This document shows positions 5,751 through 11,144 of a stretch of DNA of 11,144 nt, in pieces. The notes beneath the pieces were generated by a model, which had not been told where the DNA came from, ran no database searches, and worked only from the letters and a program-made list of their open reading frames with translations. Made by a program: the position numbers and the translations under genes. Origin of the DNA: UMGS946 sp048421225 (GTDB lineage: Bacteria; Bacillota; Clostridia; Christensenellales; CAG-138); contig DBFNRV010000114.1 in assembly GCA_048421225.1 (NCBI GenBank), positions 1-11,144 of the forward strand, read 5' to 3'. Within the stretch, counting starts at the first letter, position 1. Every line of letters starts with the position of its first letter.

Positions 5751-7844
5751 CTATCTGTTGTCCTCAGGCAGCAGCCCTTTGCGCGTAAGGTCGATCTTGC
5801 CGTCGGGCTTTATGTCGATAACCCGTACCAGTATCTCATCGCCGAGGGATACGACGTCCTCAACGCGCTCCACGCGCCTATTGGCCAGCTTTGAAATATG
5901 AACAAGTCCTTTCTTGCCGGGCTTGATCTCAACCTGGGCGCCAATCGGAAGAATAGACACAACCTTGCCGAGATAGACGTCGCCAACCTCGATGTCCTTT
6001 ATTATCGTTTCAATCATCCGCTTTGCTTCAGCAGCGGCCGACTCGTCAGGCGATGCTATAAACACGCGTCCATCATCCTCTATATCGATCTTTACGCCGG
6101 TATCGGCAATAATCTTATTGATCGTCTTACCGCCGGTGCCGATTACCTCCCTGATCTTATCGGGATGTATTGTGAACCTCAGAATACGCGGGGCATAGGG
6201 GGACATCTCCTCCCTGGGCGCCGGCAGGGTTTCAAGCATCTTGTCAAGTATGTACAGCCTGCCTATCCTTGCCTGCTCCAAAGCGCGGGTCAGTATCTGC
6301 TCGTCGATCCCCTTTATCTTTATATCCATCTGTATCGCGGTAATGCCGTCGCGGGTGCCCGCAACCTTGAAATCCATATCGCCAAGGAAGTCTTCAAGCC
6401 CCTGAATATCGGTAAGTATGGCTATACGGTCGCTTTCCCCGTCCTTTATCAGGCCCATGGCCACGCCTGCAACCGGTTTTTTAATGGGAACGCCCGCGTC
6501 CATAAGCGAAAGGGTGCTGGCGCAGACGGAGGCTTGAGACGTAGACCCGTTCGAGCTTATTACTTCGGATACGAGGCGTATTGCATACGGAAAATCATCC
6601 TCATTAGGGAGCATTGGCAGCAAGGCCCTTTCCGCGAGCGCTCCGTGGCCGATTTCACGCCTTCCAGGGCCGCGCATCATGCGCGTTTCGCCCACGCTGT
6701 AAGGAGGCATGTTATATTGATGCATGTAGCGCTTATACTCCTCCTCGCCAATCCCGTCTAGCGTCTGCCCGTCGCCCATGGCGCCCAGGGTGGCAACGGT
6801 AAGCACCTGCGTCTGTCCGCGCGTAAACACTGCGCTGCCGTGCGTACGGCTCAATATACTTACCTCAGACCAAATTGGGCGTATCTGCTCATGTGTACGT
6901 CCATCGGGACGTATATTCTTATTTATAATTTTATCCCTTACTATCTCTTTGGTTAAGCCATAAAGGATATTGTCTATATCCGAAGCCGAGTCTGGAAACT
7001 CTGCCTCAAATTGAGCGATGGTGTCCTTCTTAACCTTTTCGGTACGCTGTTCGCGCTCCTTACGGTCAAAGGTATCAAGGGCCCATTCCATATTCTTAAA
7101 CGCATACTCGCGAACCTTTGCCGAAAGCTCCTCGTCGGGCTTGTAAACCTCAATCTCACGCTTTGGTTTGCCAACTTCGGCGGCTATTTCGTCGACAAAG
7201 GCTACGATTTTCTTTATCTCCTCATGCGCGAATAAAATTGCCTTGAGCATCTCCGCTTCCGTCAATTCTTCCGCTCCAGCCTCAACCATCATTACGGCGT
7301 CCCTTGTTCCCGCCACTGTAAGGTGAAGGCGGCTTAACTCGCGCTGCAGGCTGTTAGGATTGATTATATATTCGCCGTCCAAATACCCTACGTTGACAGC
7401 GCCCGTTGGCCCCATAAACGGAGCGTCGCTTATGCTCAGCGCTATTGACGAGCCTATCATAGCCAGAATGTCGGGCTGTATATCCTGCTCTACGCTTAAC
7501 ACGGTTGCGATTACCTGGACGTCATTATAGAATCCCTTTGGAAACAGGGGCCTTAGCGGTCTATCTATCAGCCTGGAGGTAAGCACAGCTTTTTCAGTGG
7601 GCCGTCCCTCGCGTTTTATGAATCCGCCCGGGATCTTCCCAACGGCATATAGCTTTTCCTCAAACTCGCAGCTCAGCGGCAAAAAATCTACCCCGTCACG
7701 AGCGGTTTTTGAAACCGTTGCGCACACCAGCACCGCCGTATCCCCGCAGCGCACCAGGCATGAGCCGCCGGCTTGTCCGGCATATTTGCCTGTCTCTACC
7801 GTTAGCGTGCGGCCGGCGAGCTCCATTTTAAAAACTCTCTCCAT
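5751..7844 (-). CDS. pnp: Polyribonucleotide nucleotidyltransferase (PNPase)
   Basis: PNPase degrades RNA 3' to 5' by phosphorolysis, releasing nucleoside diphosphates, and can add 3' tails in reverse; it works as a trimer in mRNA turnover. At 697 residues it has the normal length and all domains: first RNase PH domain (about 1-210), helical linker (about 235-305), second RNase PH domain (about 310-535), KH domain (about 553-615, GTGG loop at 569-572) and S1 domain (about 621-690). The RNA-binding loops FKREGRPTE (76-84) and MRGPGRREIGHG (390-401), the phosphate-binding Ser-rich segment (430-444) and the catalytic Asp485, Asp491 and Lys493 (E. coli 486, 492 and 494) are all present. GAAGGAG lies 8 bases before the ATG. 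It has its own promoter and terminator and lacks the customary rpsO upstream, so it appears to be transcribed alone. Confidence 0.98.
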   Translation of the reverse strand: MERVFKMELAGRTLTVETGKYAGQAGGSCLVRCGDTAVLVCATVSKTARDGVDFLPLSCEFEEKLYAVGKIPGGFIKREGRPTEKAVLTSRLIDRPLRPLFPKGFYNDVQVIATVLSVEQDIQPDILAMIGSSIALSISDAPFMGPTGAVNVGYLDGEYIINPNSLQRELSRLHLTVAGTRDAVMMVEAGAEELTEAEMLKAILFAHEEIKKIVAFVDEIAAEVGKPKREIEVYKPDEELSAKVREYAFKNMEWALDTFDRKEREQRTEKVKKDTIAQFEAEFPDSASDIDNILYGLTKEIVRDKIINKNIRPDGRTHEQIRPIWSEVSILSRTHGSAVFTRGQTQVLTVATLGAMGDGQTLDGIGEEEYKRYMHQYNMPPYSVGETRMMRGPGRREIGHGALAERALLPMLPNEDDFPYAIRLVSEVISSNGSTSQASVCASTLSLMDAGVPIKKPVAGVAMGLIKDGESDRIAILTDIQGLEDFLGDMDFKVAGTRDGITAIQMDIKIKGIDEQILTRALEQARIGRLYILDKMLETLPAPREEMSPYAPRILRFTIHPDKIREVIGTGGKTINKIIADTGVKIDIEDDGRVFIASPDESAAAEAKRMIETIIKDIEVGDVYLGKVVSILPIGAQVEIKPGKKGLVHISKLANRRVERVEDVVSLGDEILVRVIDIKPDGKIDLTRKGLLPEDNR

Positions 7845-7875
7845 GAAATTTCTCCTTCTAATTATTCATCTAATT

Positions 7876-7906
7876 ATTATACCACGAAACGGCGATTATG
7901 TGACAA
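7876..7906 (-). promoter_or_regulatory. Extended -10 promoter of pnp
   Basis: On the - strand, TGGTATAAT includes a perfect -10 (TATAAT, 7876-7881) with the extended TGn element. TTGTCA (7901-7906, 5 of 6) lies 19 bases upstream, a long spacing that the extended -10 can offset. The 5' leader would be about 25 bases. Confidence 0.6.
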
Positions 7907-8039
7907 AGGGCTGAGCGGAATTATTAGAAATTGGAGTATATGGCAAAAAGAATTAAAAATCAGCTTTTTGCCGCATATTATGAGGTTTAACGGCGGCCGG
8001 TTTATATACATTTTAATAATTATTGGGCAGGGAACCCAT

Positions 8040-8141
8040 ATGAACGCATTTAAAGGACCGGTCCGCGATAAAGGCCAAAAAGGTAAAAGGATATACTGGG
8101 ATATGGCGGCTGGAGGAATGCGCGTCATGAGGAAATTATAA
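8040..8141 (+). CDS. Doubtful 33-codon basic ORF running into a terminator
   Basis: This 33-residue frame begins MNAFKGPVRDKGQKGKR and is rich in Lys, Arg and Gly. It opens at an ATG six bases after AGGGA (8029-8033). Its TAA (8139-8141) lies within the left arm of the terminator hairpin at 8133-8168. AT-rich sequence upstream (TTTATATACATTTTAATAATTATT) could hold a promoter, but no clear -35/-10 pair stands out. I recognise no family. The terminator on its own strand is the main reason to think that something is transcribed here; it could equally be a small RNA or only the XRE gene's terminator. The rest of the 353-base gap between pnp and the XRE gene holds only the pnp promoter. Confidence 0.25.
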   Translation: MNAFKGPVRDKGQKGKRIYWDMAAGGMRVMRKL

Positions 8142-8169
8142 AAGGCGCTTTGGCGCCTTTTATAATTTT
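8133..8169. terminator. Strong bidirectional terminator
   Basis: AAATTATAAAAGGCGC (8133-8148) pairs perfectly over 16 bp with 8153-8168 around the loop TTTG. The core is GGCGC/GCGCC. In the + direction the core is followed by TTTTATAATTTT, and in the - direction by TTTTATAATTT, so it can act both ways. It ends the XRE gene (stop at 8198) on the - strand and whatever is transcribed from 8040 on the + strand. Confidence 0.85.
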
Positions 8170-8197
8170 CCAGATGCTTTTCTCGTCCTTATCTATG

Positions 8198-9454
8198 CTA
8201 TTGTTTCCTCTTCATGGTTTTTTCAAGCAGGCGCACTATGCTTTTGCTGCCTAGCTGGCATACTATTGAATTCAGTTCGTCAAGGTCATAGCCGTTGTCA
8301 ATAGCTTTTAATATCAATTCGGAAATCGCATCCTCATCCATATAGCAGGCCAGGCGTTCCCCAATAATGCGTATATCTTCTCCCGATTCCACAGCCTTTA
8401 ACGCCATCGCGGAGACGTCGTCTTCGTCCATGTAGCATAGGATCGGAAGGATATCATCAATGCTGCTGCCGTTATTCATGGCTTCCAAGGCCAATGCTGT
8501 CACGCCCTTTGGATCCATGTGGCAGACGATGGGAGCTATCGCGCTTATCCCTGCGCTTATCCCTCCGCACCTGCCGGCGGCCTTTAGGGCGATGGCGTTT
8601 GCATCCTCCTCGCTTACATAGCATATTAGGGGTGTAATCTCGTCTATGCGGGCGTTTGAGTCAAGGGCGTTGAGTATAAGTTTAGCCACGCCGCCCTCGC
8701 TCATATAGCATGCGATAGGGGACAGGGACTGGATAGTTCCGCCAAACCCAAGTACCTTAAGCGCCGCGGCGTCAATCCCGCTCTCAGTCATATAACAGGC
8801 GATCGGAATGATGGCGTTTACGTCATCTTTGCATTTAATAGCGTTTAGCGCAATGGTGTCAACATCGTCCTCCGCCATATAGCTTGCCGCGGGCACTATC
8901 TCCTCAAGGCGGCATCCCAGCCCCACAGCCCTGTTCACGACCCTTGCAAGGCCGTCTTCCCCCATATAGCATGCAAATGGAAGTATTGATTCTATCTTCC
9001 CCCCATTGTCGATAATCCTTATGGACAATGTAGCCAAATCGTCCTCGTCAAGATGGCATGCGATTTTTTTTAGCTGTGCCGCGTCTATACCGGCGTCATC
9101 CTCCATATCATCAAGGATGTCCTCCTTAATGATTGTGTCAGTTTGTTCCTTTGTAAGTATTGGCGCTATCTCCTCAAATTCATCAGCCGTCACAGGCTTG
9201 GCGCGCTCTGAGCCTTCGATGATATTTTCAATAATCTGTGTGTGGCGGGTTTTCCCAAGCAGGGTATCTATGCTAACGCCGAACAGCTCTGACAGCGCCG
9301 GAAGCTTCGATATATCCGGCATTGTTTCGCCCCGCTCCCAGTTGCTTATGGCCTGAAAGCTAACGCCCATCCTGTCCGCAAGCTCCATCTGTGTAAATCC
9401 TTTTTCTTTTCTTAGGCTGGCAATCTTCCTGCCAATGGACTTCATATCAAACAT
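8198..9454 (-). CDS. XRE-family regulator with ten-unit cysteine-bearing helical repeat
   Basis: Of 418 residues, the first ~67 are a classic XRE/Cro-CI helix-turn-helix (recognition region near ELADRMGVSFQAISNWERG, 25-43), with the usual SELFGVSIDTLLG ending. A linker (68-127) contains a weak unit-like segment, EEIAPILTKEQTD. From about 128 to the end run ten units of about 29 residues, of the type IxPIACYMxEDDVxxLALKAI. The same position is Cys at 133, 162, 220, 249, 278, 311, 340, 370 and 399, and Ser at 191. Each unit looks like two short helices, so the tail should form an alpha solenoid. It would bind DNA as a dimer and sense a ligand, protein or redox/metal state through the tail, which is inference. 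AAGGAG lies 7 bases before the ATG. A good promoter and two symmetric sites lie upstream, suggesting autoregulation. Confidence 0.85.
   Translation of the reverse strand: MFDMKSIGRKIASLRKEKGFTQMELADRMGVSFQAISNWERGETMPDISKLPALSELFGVSIDTLLGKTRHTQIIENIIEGSERAKPVTADEFEEIAPILTKEQTDTIIKEDILDDMEDDAGIDAAQLKKIACHLDEDDLATLSIRIIDNGGKIESILPFACYMGEDGLARVVNRAVGLGCRLEEIVPAASYMAEDDVDTIALNAIKCKDDVNAIIPIACYMTESGIDAAALKVLGFGGTIQSLSPIACYMSEGGVAKLILNALDSNARIDEITPLICYVSEEDANAIALKAAGRCGGISAGISAIAPIVCHMDPKGVTALALEAMNNGSSIDDILPILCYMDEDDVSAMALKAVESGEDIRIIGERLACYMDEDAISELILKAIDNGYDLDELNSIVCQLGSKSIVRLLEKTMKRKQ
8210..9073 (-). repeat. Ten coding repeats, 87-base period, in the XRE gene
   Basis: Ten protein units are encoded here, most of exactly 29 codons. 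The conserved Cys/Ser positions are 29 residues apart except for two steps of 33 and 30. The 33-residue unit owes its extra length to a local GISA-GISA duplication (298-305). The DNA copies have diverged, so this is an old expansion kept in phase by selection on the protein. Confidence 0.8.
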
Positions 9455-9481
9455 GGCATATCTCCTTAAAAATTTTGATGT

Positions 9482-9489
9482 CCGTACGG
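9482..9489. promoter_or_regulatory. Palindrome at the predicted XRE transcription start
   Basis: CCGTACGG is an 8-bp perfect palindrome located about 7-15 bases downstream of the -10 element at 9497-9502, so it covers the predicted start of transcription. A dimeric repressor bound here would block initiation. Autorepression by the XRE protein is the simplest idea, but the site is short and no second copy was found. Confidence 0.35.
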
Positions 9490-9496
9490 TAAGTTA

Positions 9497-9526
9497 ATTC
9501 TAGCCCTTATTATGTCCATCAGTCAA
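9497..9526 (-). promoter_or_regulatory. Consensus-like promoter of the XRE gene
   Basis: On the - strand, TTGACT (9521-9526, 5 of 6) and TAGAAT (9497-9502, 5 of 6) are 18 bases apart. The leader to the ATG at 9454 would be about 35 bases and contains the AAGGAG site. This is the best-matching -35/-10 pair in the window. Confidence 0.6.
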
Positions 9527-9527
9527 A

Positions 9528-9572
9528 CAAGCTGCGCTTGAGTAGCGTTAAATTCAGCTCAAGCGCGGCTTG
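9528..9572. repeat. 15-bp inverted repeat next to the XRE promoter
   Basis: CAAGCTGCGCTTGAG (9528-9542) and CTCAAGCGCGGCTTG (9558-9572) are inverted copies with one mismatch (a G-T pair in RNA), separated by 15 bases. No T tract follows in either direction, so an intrinsic terminator is unlikely. The repeat abuts the -35 element of the XRE promoter, where an activator or repressor site, or a transcribed hairpin from upstream readthrough, would make sense. Confidence 0.5.
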
Positions 9573-9616
9573 ATATAGCTAAAACCATGATTAGCAGCGA
9601 TTTCCCATAACATACA

Positions 9617-9647
9617 ACAGCCCTCCGCGATTCAGCAGAGGGCCTGT
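9617..9647 (-). terminator. Hairpin after the protease gene, probable weak terminator
   Basis: ACAGCCCTC (9617-9625) pairs with GAGGGCCTGT (9638-9647), with one bulged base and two further inner GC pairs. It lies about 50 bases after the protease stop codon. On the - strand it is followed by TGTATGTTATG, a poor T tract, so termination may be inefficient. The remaining bases between it and the XRE promoter hold only the inverted repeat. Confidence 0.5.
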
Positions 9648-9695
9648 CCATATCAACTTGCCTTTATTAAATTAATGCGGTTATGTTAAAGATGG

Positions 9696-10424
9696 CTACC
9701 TGTACGAATTCATCTTGTCGTAAATCCAGTTGTCGAACTTTACGAATTCCCCTTTATCGCCTCTTACGATGCCGATTATCCTGTTCTCGTCGGCGTTGAG
9801 CACGGGACCGCCGCTCATCCCATAGTCGTAAGCTTGATGTACATATACAAGTCGTCTTCCGGTTCTGGTCACCTTGCCGCGTATGAGCCATAGCGTGTCT
9901 TCTAATCTACCAGGATAGCCCTGCCCCCTTGTATACTTGCCGTTTAGGCTGGTGTTGTCGCCAACGGACATCAGGGTCATCTGGTCGGGAACGGTATTCC
10001 TGTCCACCTCTATAACGCCCCAGTCGTCGGTTGCGTCTCCGGAATTATACCAATACCCGCCTACCTCCATATATTCCGAATAGGCCGTTCCATACGGTCT
10101 TTGTGGGGAGGCGCTTCTACACGACGGAATAGCGGTTATCCTTCCCGCCCACTTGCCGGAGGAGGGCTCATAGAGGTTGTGCCCTGCTGTCCCAAGATGA
10201 TACGGCCCTATTTTAAACGCGGAACCGATGTACTGCTTGCCGTCAAGGCTGTACGTTAATCTAAACGTACTGCGCGTGTTGGAGTAATTCTGCGGGTTTT
10301 CCTCATACCAGTAATCCGGCCAATCATAGGGTTCATGATTTTCCACAGCGCTTGTAGTTTCATCAATCTTAAGACCCTTGTCTTCCCCTTCTTCAGTCAT
10401 TCTCGTTATCTCGGAGTTGTCCAC
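9696..10424 (-). CDS. Glutamyl-endopeptidase-like (S1B) serine protease domain
   Basis: The domain has the trypsin-fold triad in family context: His82 in LGTAGHNLY, Asp134 in GDATDDWGVIEV and Ser204 in DYGMSGGPVLN. The segment PYGTAYSEYMEVGGYWYNSG before the Asp motif is typical of the V8/glutamyl endopeptidase group (MEROPS S1B), which cleaves after acidic residues and is secreted as a proenzyme. Residues 1-50 are polar and match the end of the propeptide. No signal peptide is present. The GTG at 10424 is only the first possible start after the TAA at 10458-10460; neither it nor the ATG eight codons on has a ribosome-binding site, so independent translation is doubtful. All catalytic residues are intact, so decay, if any, is recent. 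Confidence 0.75.
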   Translation of the reverse strand: MDNSEITRMTEEGEDKGLKIDETTSAVENHEPYDWPDYWYEENPQNYSNTRSTFRLTYSLDGKQYIGSAFKIGPYHLGTAGHNLYEPSSGKWAGRITAIPSCRSASPQRPYGTAYSEYMEVGGYWYNSGDATDDWGVIEVDRNTVPDQMTLMSVGDNTSLNGKYTRGQGYPGRLEDTLWLIRGKVTRTGRRLVYVHQAYDYGMSGGPVLNADENRIIGIVRGDKGEFVKFDNWIYDKMNSYR

Positions 10425-11018
10425 AATAGTTACGGTTTGTGTAGTGCAGTCATATGATTATGATACCGAATCGCTTGGCGTGTAATCGGAATCTAGATCG
10501 TTAAACCTTTCGTCATTCTCGTCCAGGGATTCAACCTCCCTTACGGACGCGTTCCTGGCCAGATAATCTATTAAATCATCGCCTGCTTTCCCGCCCTCTT
10601 CAATCACGCGGCGCCAGTCCTCCTCGGACACCTCATCCTCGGGAAACGTGCCGGGCTCGGCGGCATAGACCTTATCGATTATATCCAGCACATCCTGCGG
10701 GACAGCTTGCATCTATTCAGTTATTCTCGTAATTTCAGAATTGTCCACGATGGTTTCGGTTTGTGTAATGCAATCGTATCCTACTGAATAATCACAGGGC
10801 GTATAGTCGGCGCTAAGGTCGTCGGACTTTTCATCATAGCCGCTTTCAACCTCCCTTACGGATGCGTGTTCGGCCAGATATTCGACCAGCTCCGCTCCAG
10901 CCTGCCCGCCTTCGTTGATCACGCGGCGCCAGTCCTCCTCGGACACCTCGTCCTCGGGAAACGTGCCGGGCTCGGCGGCATAGACCTTATCGATTATGTC
11001 CAGCACATCCTGCGGGAT
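10392..11018 (-). repeat. Tandem direct repeat of the propeptide coding region
   Basis: Copy A spans 10716-11018 and copy B 10392-10703. The offset is 315 bases in the outer part and 324 in the inner part because copy B has three extra codons. The block 10917-11017 differs from 10602-10702 at only two bases, both synonymous. The rest is clearly more diverged (for example 53 of 66 bases identical between 10716-10781 and 10392-10457). The junction is a short TAGATGCAAGC-like filler. Confidence 0.85.
10458..10712 (-). CDS. Second propeptide copy, no signal peptide
   Basis: The 84-residue ORF begins with ATG directly after the TAG of the upstream ORF (TAGATG), which allows reinitiation, but there is no ribosome-binding site. 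It repeats the upstream protein from its residue 35 on: VPQDVLDIIDKVYAAEPG, then FPEDEVSEEDWRRVI, and a diverged acidic tail ending SDYTPSDSVS. It ends at TAA, which lies where the first copy reads YSVGYDC. The sequence is acidic and helical and looks like a protease propeptide. I recognise no independent function, and translation as a separate protein is uncertain. Confidence 0.45.
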   Translation of the reverse strand: MQAVPQDVLDIIDKVYAAEPGTFPEDEVSEEDWRRVIEEGGKAGDDLIDYLARNASVREVESLDENDERFNDLDSDYTPSDSVS

Positions 11019-11120
11019 TGCTTCCGCATTGCCTGAAACAACGCTTGGGGACATTGCTGCGGGCAACAAAAATACAGCTGCTATCAACAGGCAAAACAGC
11101 GATTTAAGACGTCTCTTCAT
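10713..11120 (-). CDS. Secreted propeptide-like protein (front part of the protease gene)
   Basis: The 135-residue product has a clear signal peptide: MKRRLK, a hydrophobic core (about residues 8-21), and a small-residue region with likely cleavage near SGNAEA (29-34). The acidic propeptide follows (IPQDVLDIIDKVYAAEPG, FPEDEVSEEDWRRVI), ending DNSEITRITE before a TAG. The same DNSEITR sequence leads into the protease domain downstream, so the natural continuation has been displaced by the duplication. The start is firm: GGAAGG lies six bases before the ATG. The promoter lies outside the window. It is very probably the only part of this locus that is translated and exported as it stands. It might act as a separate chaperone or inhibitor of a related protease, which is speculation. 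Confidence 0.65.
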   Translation of the reverse strand: MKRRLKSLFCLLIAAVFLLPAAMSPSVVSGNAEAIPQDVLDIIDKVYAAEPGTFPEDEVSEEDWRRVINEGGQAGAELVEYLAEHASVREVESGYDEKSDDLSADYTPCDYSVGYDCITQTETIVDNSEITRITE

Positions 11121-11144
11121 GGTAACCTTCCTTTCTTTTTAAAT

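Larger units (their letters stand above)
9696..11120 (-). pseudogene. Secreted S1B protease gene with duplicated propeptide and two stops
   Basis: From the ATG at 11120 to the stop at 9696-9698, a single reading frame of 475 codons is broken only by TAG (10713-10715) and TAA (10458-10460). Read through, it gives signal peptide, propeptide copy A, propeptide copy B and a glutamyl-endopeptidase-like domain. Without the duplicated segment this is the normal prepro-protease plan. The frame continues without a shift across both stops, including the 11 codons between 10457 and 10425, which match copy A. I infer an in-frame tandem duplication followed by nonsense changes. The protease domain is now cut off from the signal peptide, so the gene is probably inactive as a secreted enzyme unless stops are read through or the parts are used separately. 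Confidence 0.6.

Noticed and set aside
5898..6761. 287-codon + strand ORF antisense to pnp
   Set aside because: It is the mirror of conserved PNPase codons, has no ribosome-binding site and its product is low-complexity nonsense.
7877..8128. 83-codon - strand ORF before pnp, considered as a possible rpsO
   Set aside because: The translation does not resemble ribosomal protein S15, and the frame overlaps the pnp promoter.
10455..10715. Selenocysteine or pyrrolysine decoding at the two stops
   Set aside because: The stops are TAG and TAA, so neither is TGA and one is ochre. They lie in a diverging acidic linker and at a duplication junction, not at functional residues, and no special decoding element is visible.
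10392..10781. Recombination between the propeptide copies as an on/off switch for the protease
   Set aside because: To restore an intact frame, the crossover must fall in the 66 bases after the TAA, where the copies match at only 53 positions with a longest identical run of 11 bases. A crossover in the nearly identical 101-base block would keep the TAA. A recombination switch is therefore unlikely.

Overview
The window reads as chromosome of a low- to mid-GC Gram-positive anaerobe, most likely a clostridial-type Firmicute. The grounds are strong Shine-Dalgarno sites (AAGGAGG and close variants) before most genes, a standard bacterial PNPase, a lipobox lipoprotein, a B. subtilis YdjG/YdjH/YdjI-like gene set and an XRE regulator with an acidic helical tail. 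No tRNA, rRNA, CRISPR array, transposase or phage gene is visible. Genus cannot be fixed from the sequence alone.

Layout, left to right. Bases 1-713 hold no supportable gene. A small lipoprotein gene follows (714-1181, +). Then comes a tight three-gene + strand operon (1413-4757): an SPFH/band-7 protein with a C-terminal array of zinc ribbons, a double-zinc-ribbon protein ending in one membrane helix, and a TPM-domain membrane protein whose ATG overlaps the preceding stop. This is the B. subtilis YdjI/YdjG/YdjH set, a membrane-stress module normally found with pspA, here without pspA and with the SPFH gene first. An AT-rich hairpin ends it and meets a convergent small membrane-protein gene (4776-5090, -). 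Divergent from that, a 47-codon membrane ORF starts at 5308 behind a perfect ribosome-binding site. It appears to be the first piece of a frameshifted TM/zinc-ribbon/TM gene reaching about 5673.

The middle is pnp (5751-7844, -), with its own extended -10 promoter and its own terminator and without the rpsO gene that usually precedes it. A 353-base gap carries a doubtful 33-codon ORF and a long bidirectional terminator.

The right part, all on the - strand, is accessory in character. An XRE-family regulator (8198-9454) carries about ten 29-residue units with a cysteine at the same place in nine of them. Its promoter region has a consensus-like promoter, a palindrome at the predicted transcription start and a 15-bp inverted repeat. 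Beyond it, 9696-11120 is one continuous reading frame for a secreted glutamyl-endopeptidase-like (S1B) serine protease. Its propeptide region has been duplicated in tandem and the frame is cut by two stop codons (TAG at 10713-10715, TAA at 10458-10460). As it stands, the signal peptide, the two propeptide copies and the protease domain lie in three separate ORFs.

The points most worth following are the split, duplicated protease gene, the cysteine-ladder regulator, and the pspA-less SPFH/zinc-ribbon/TPM operon.
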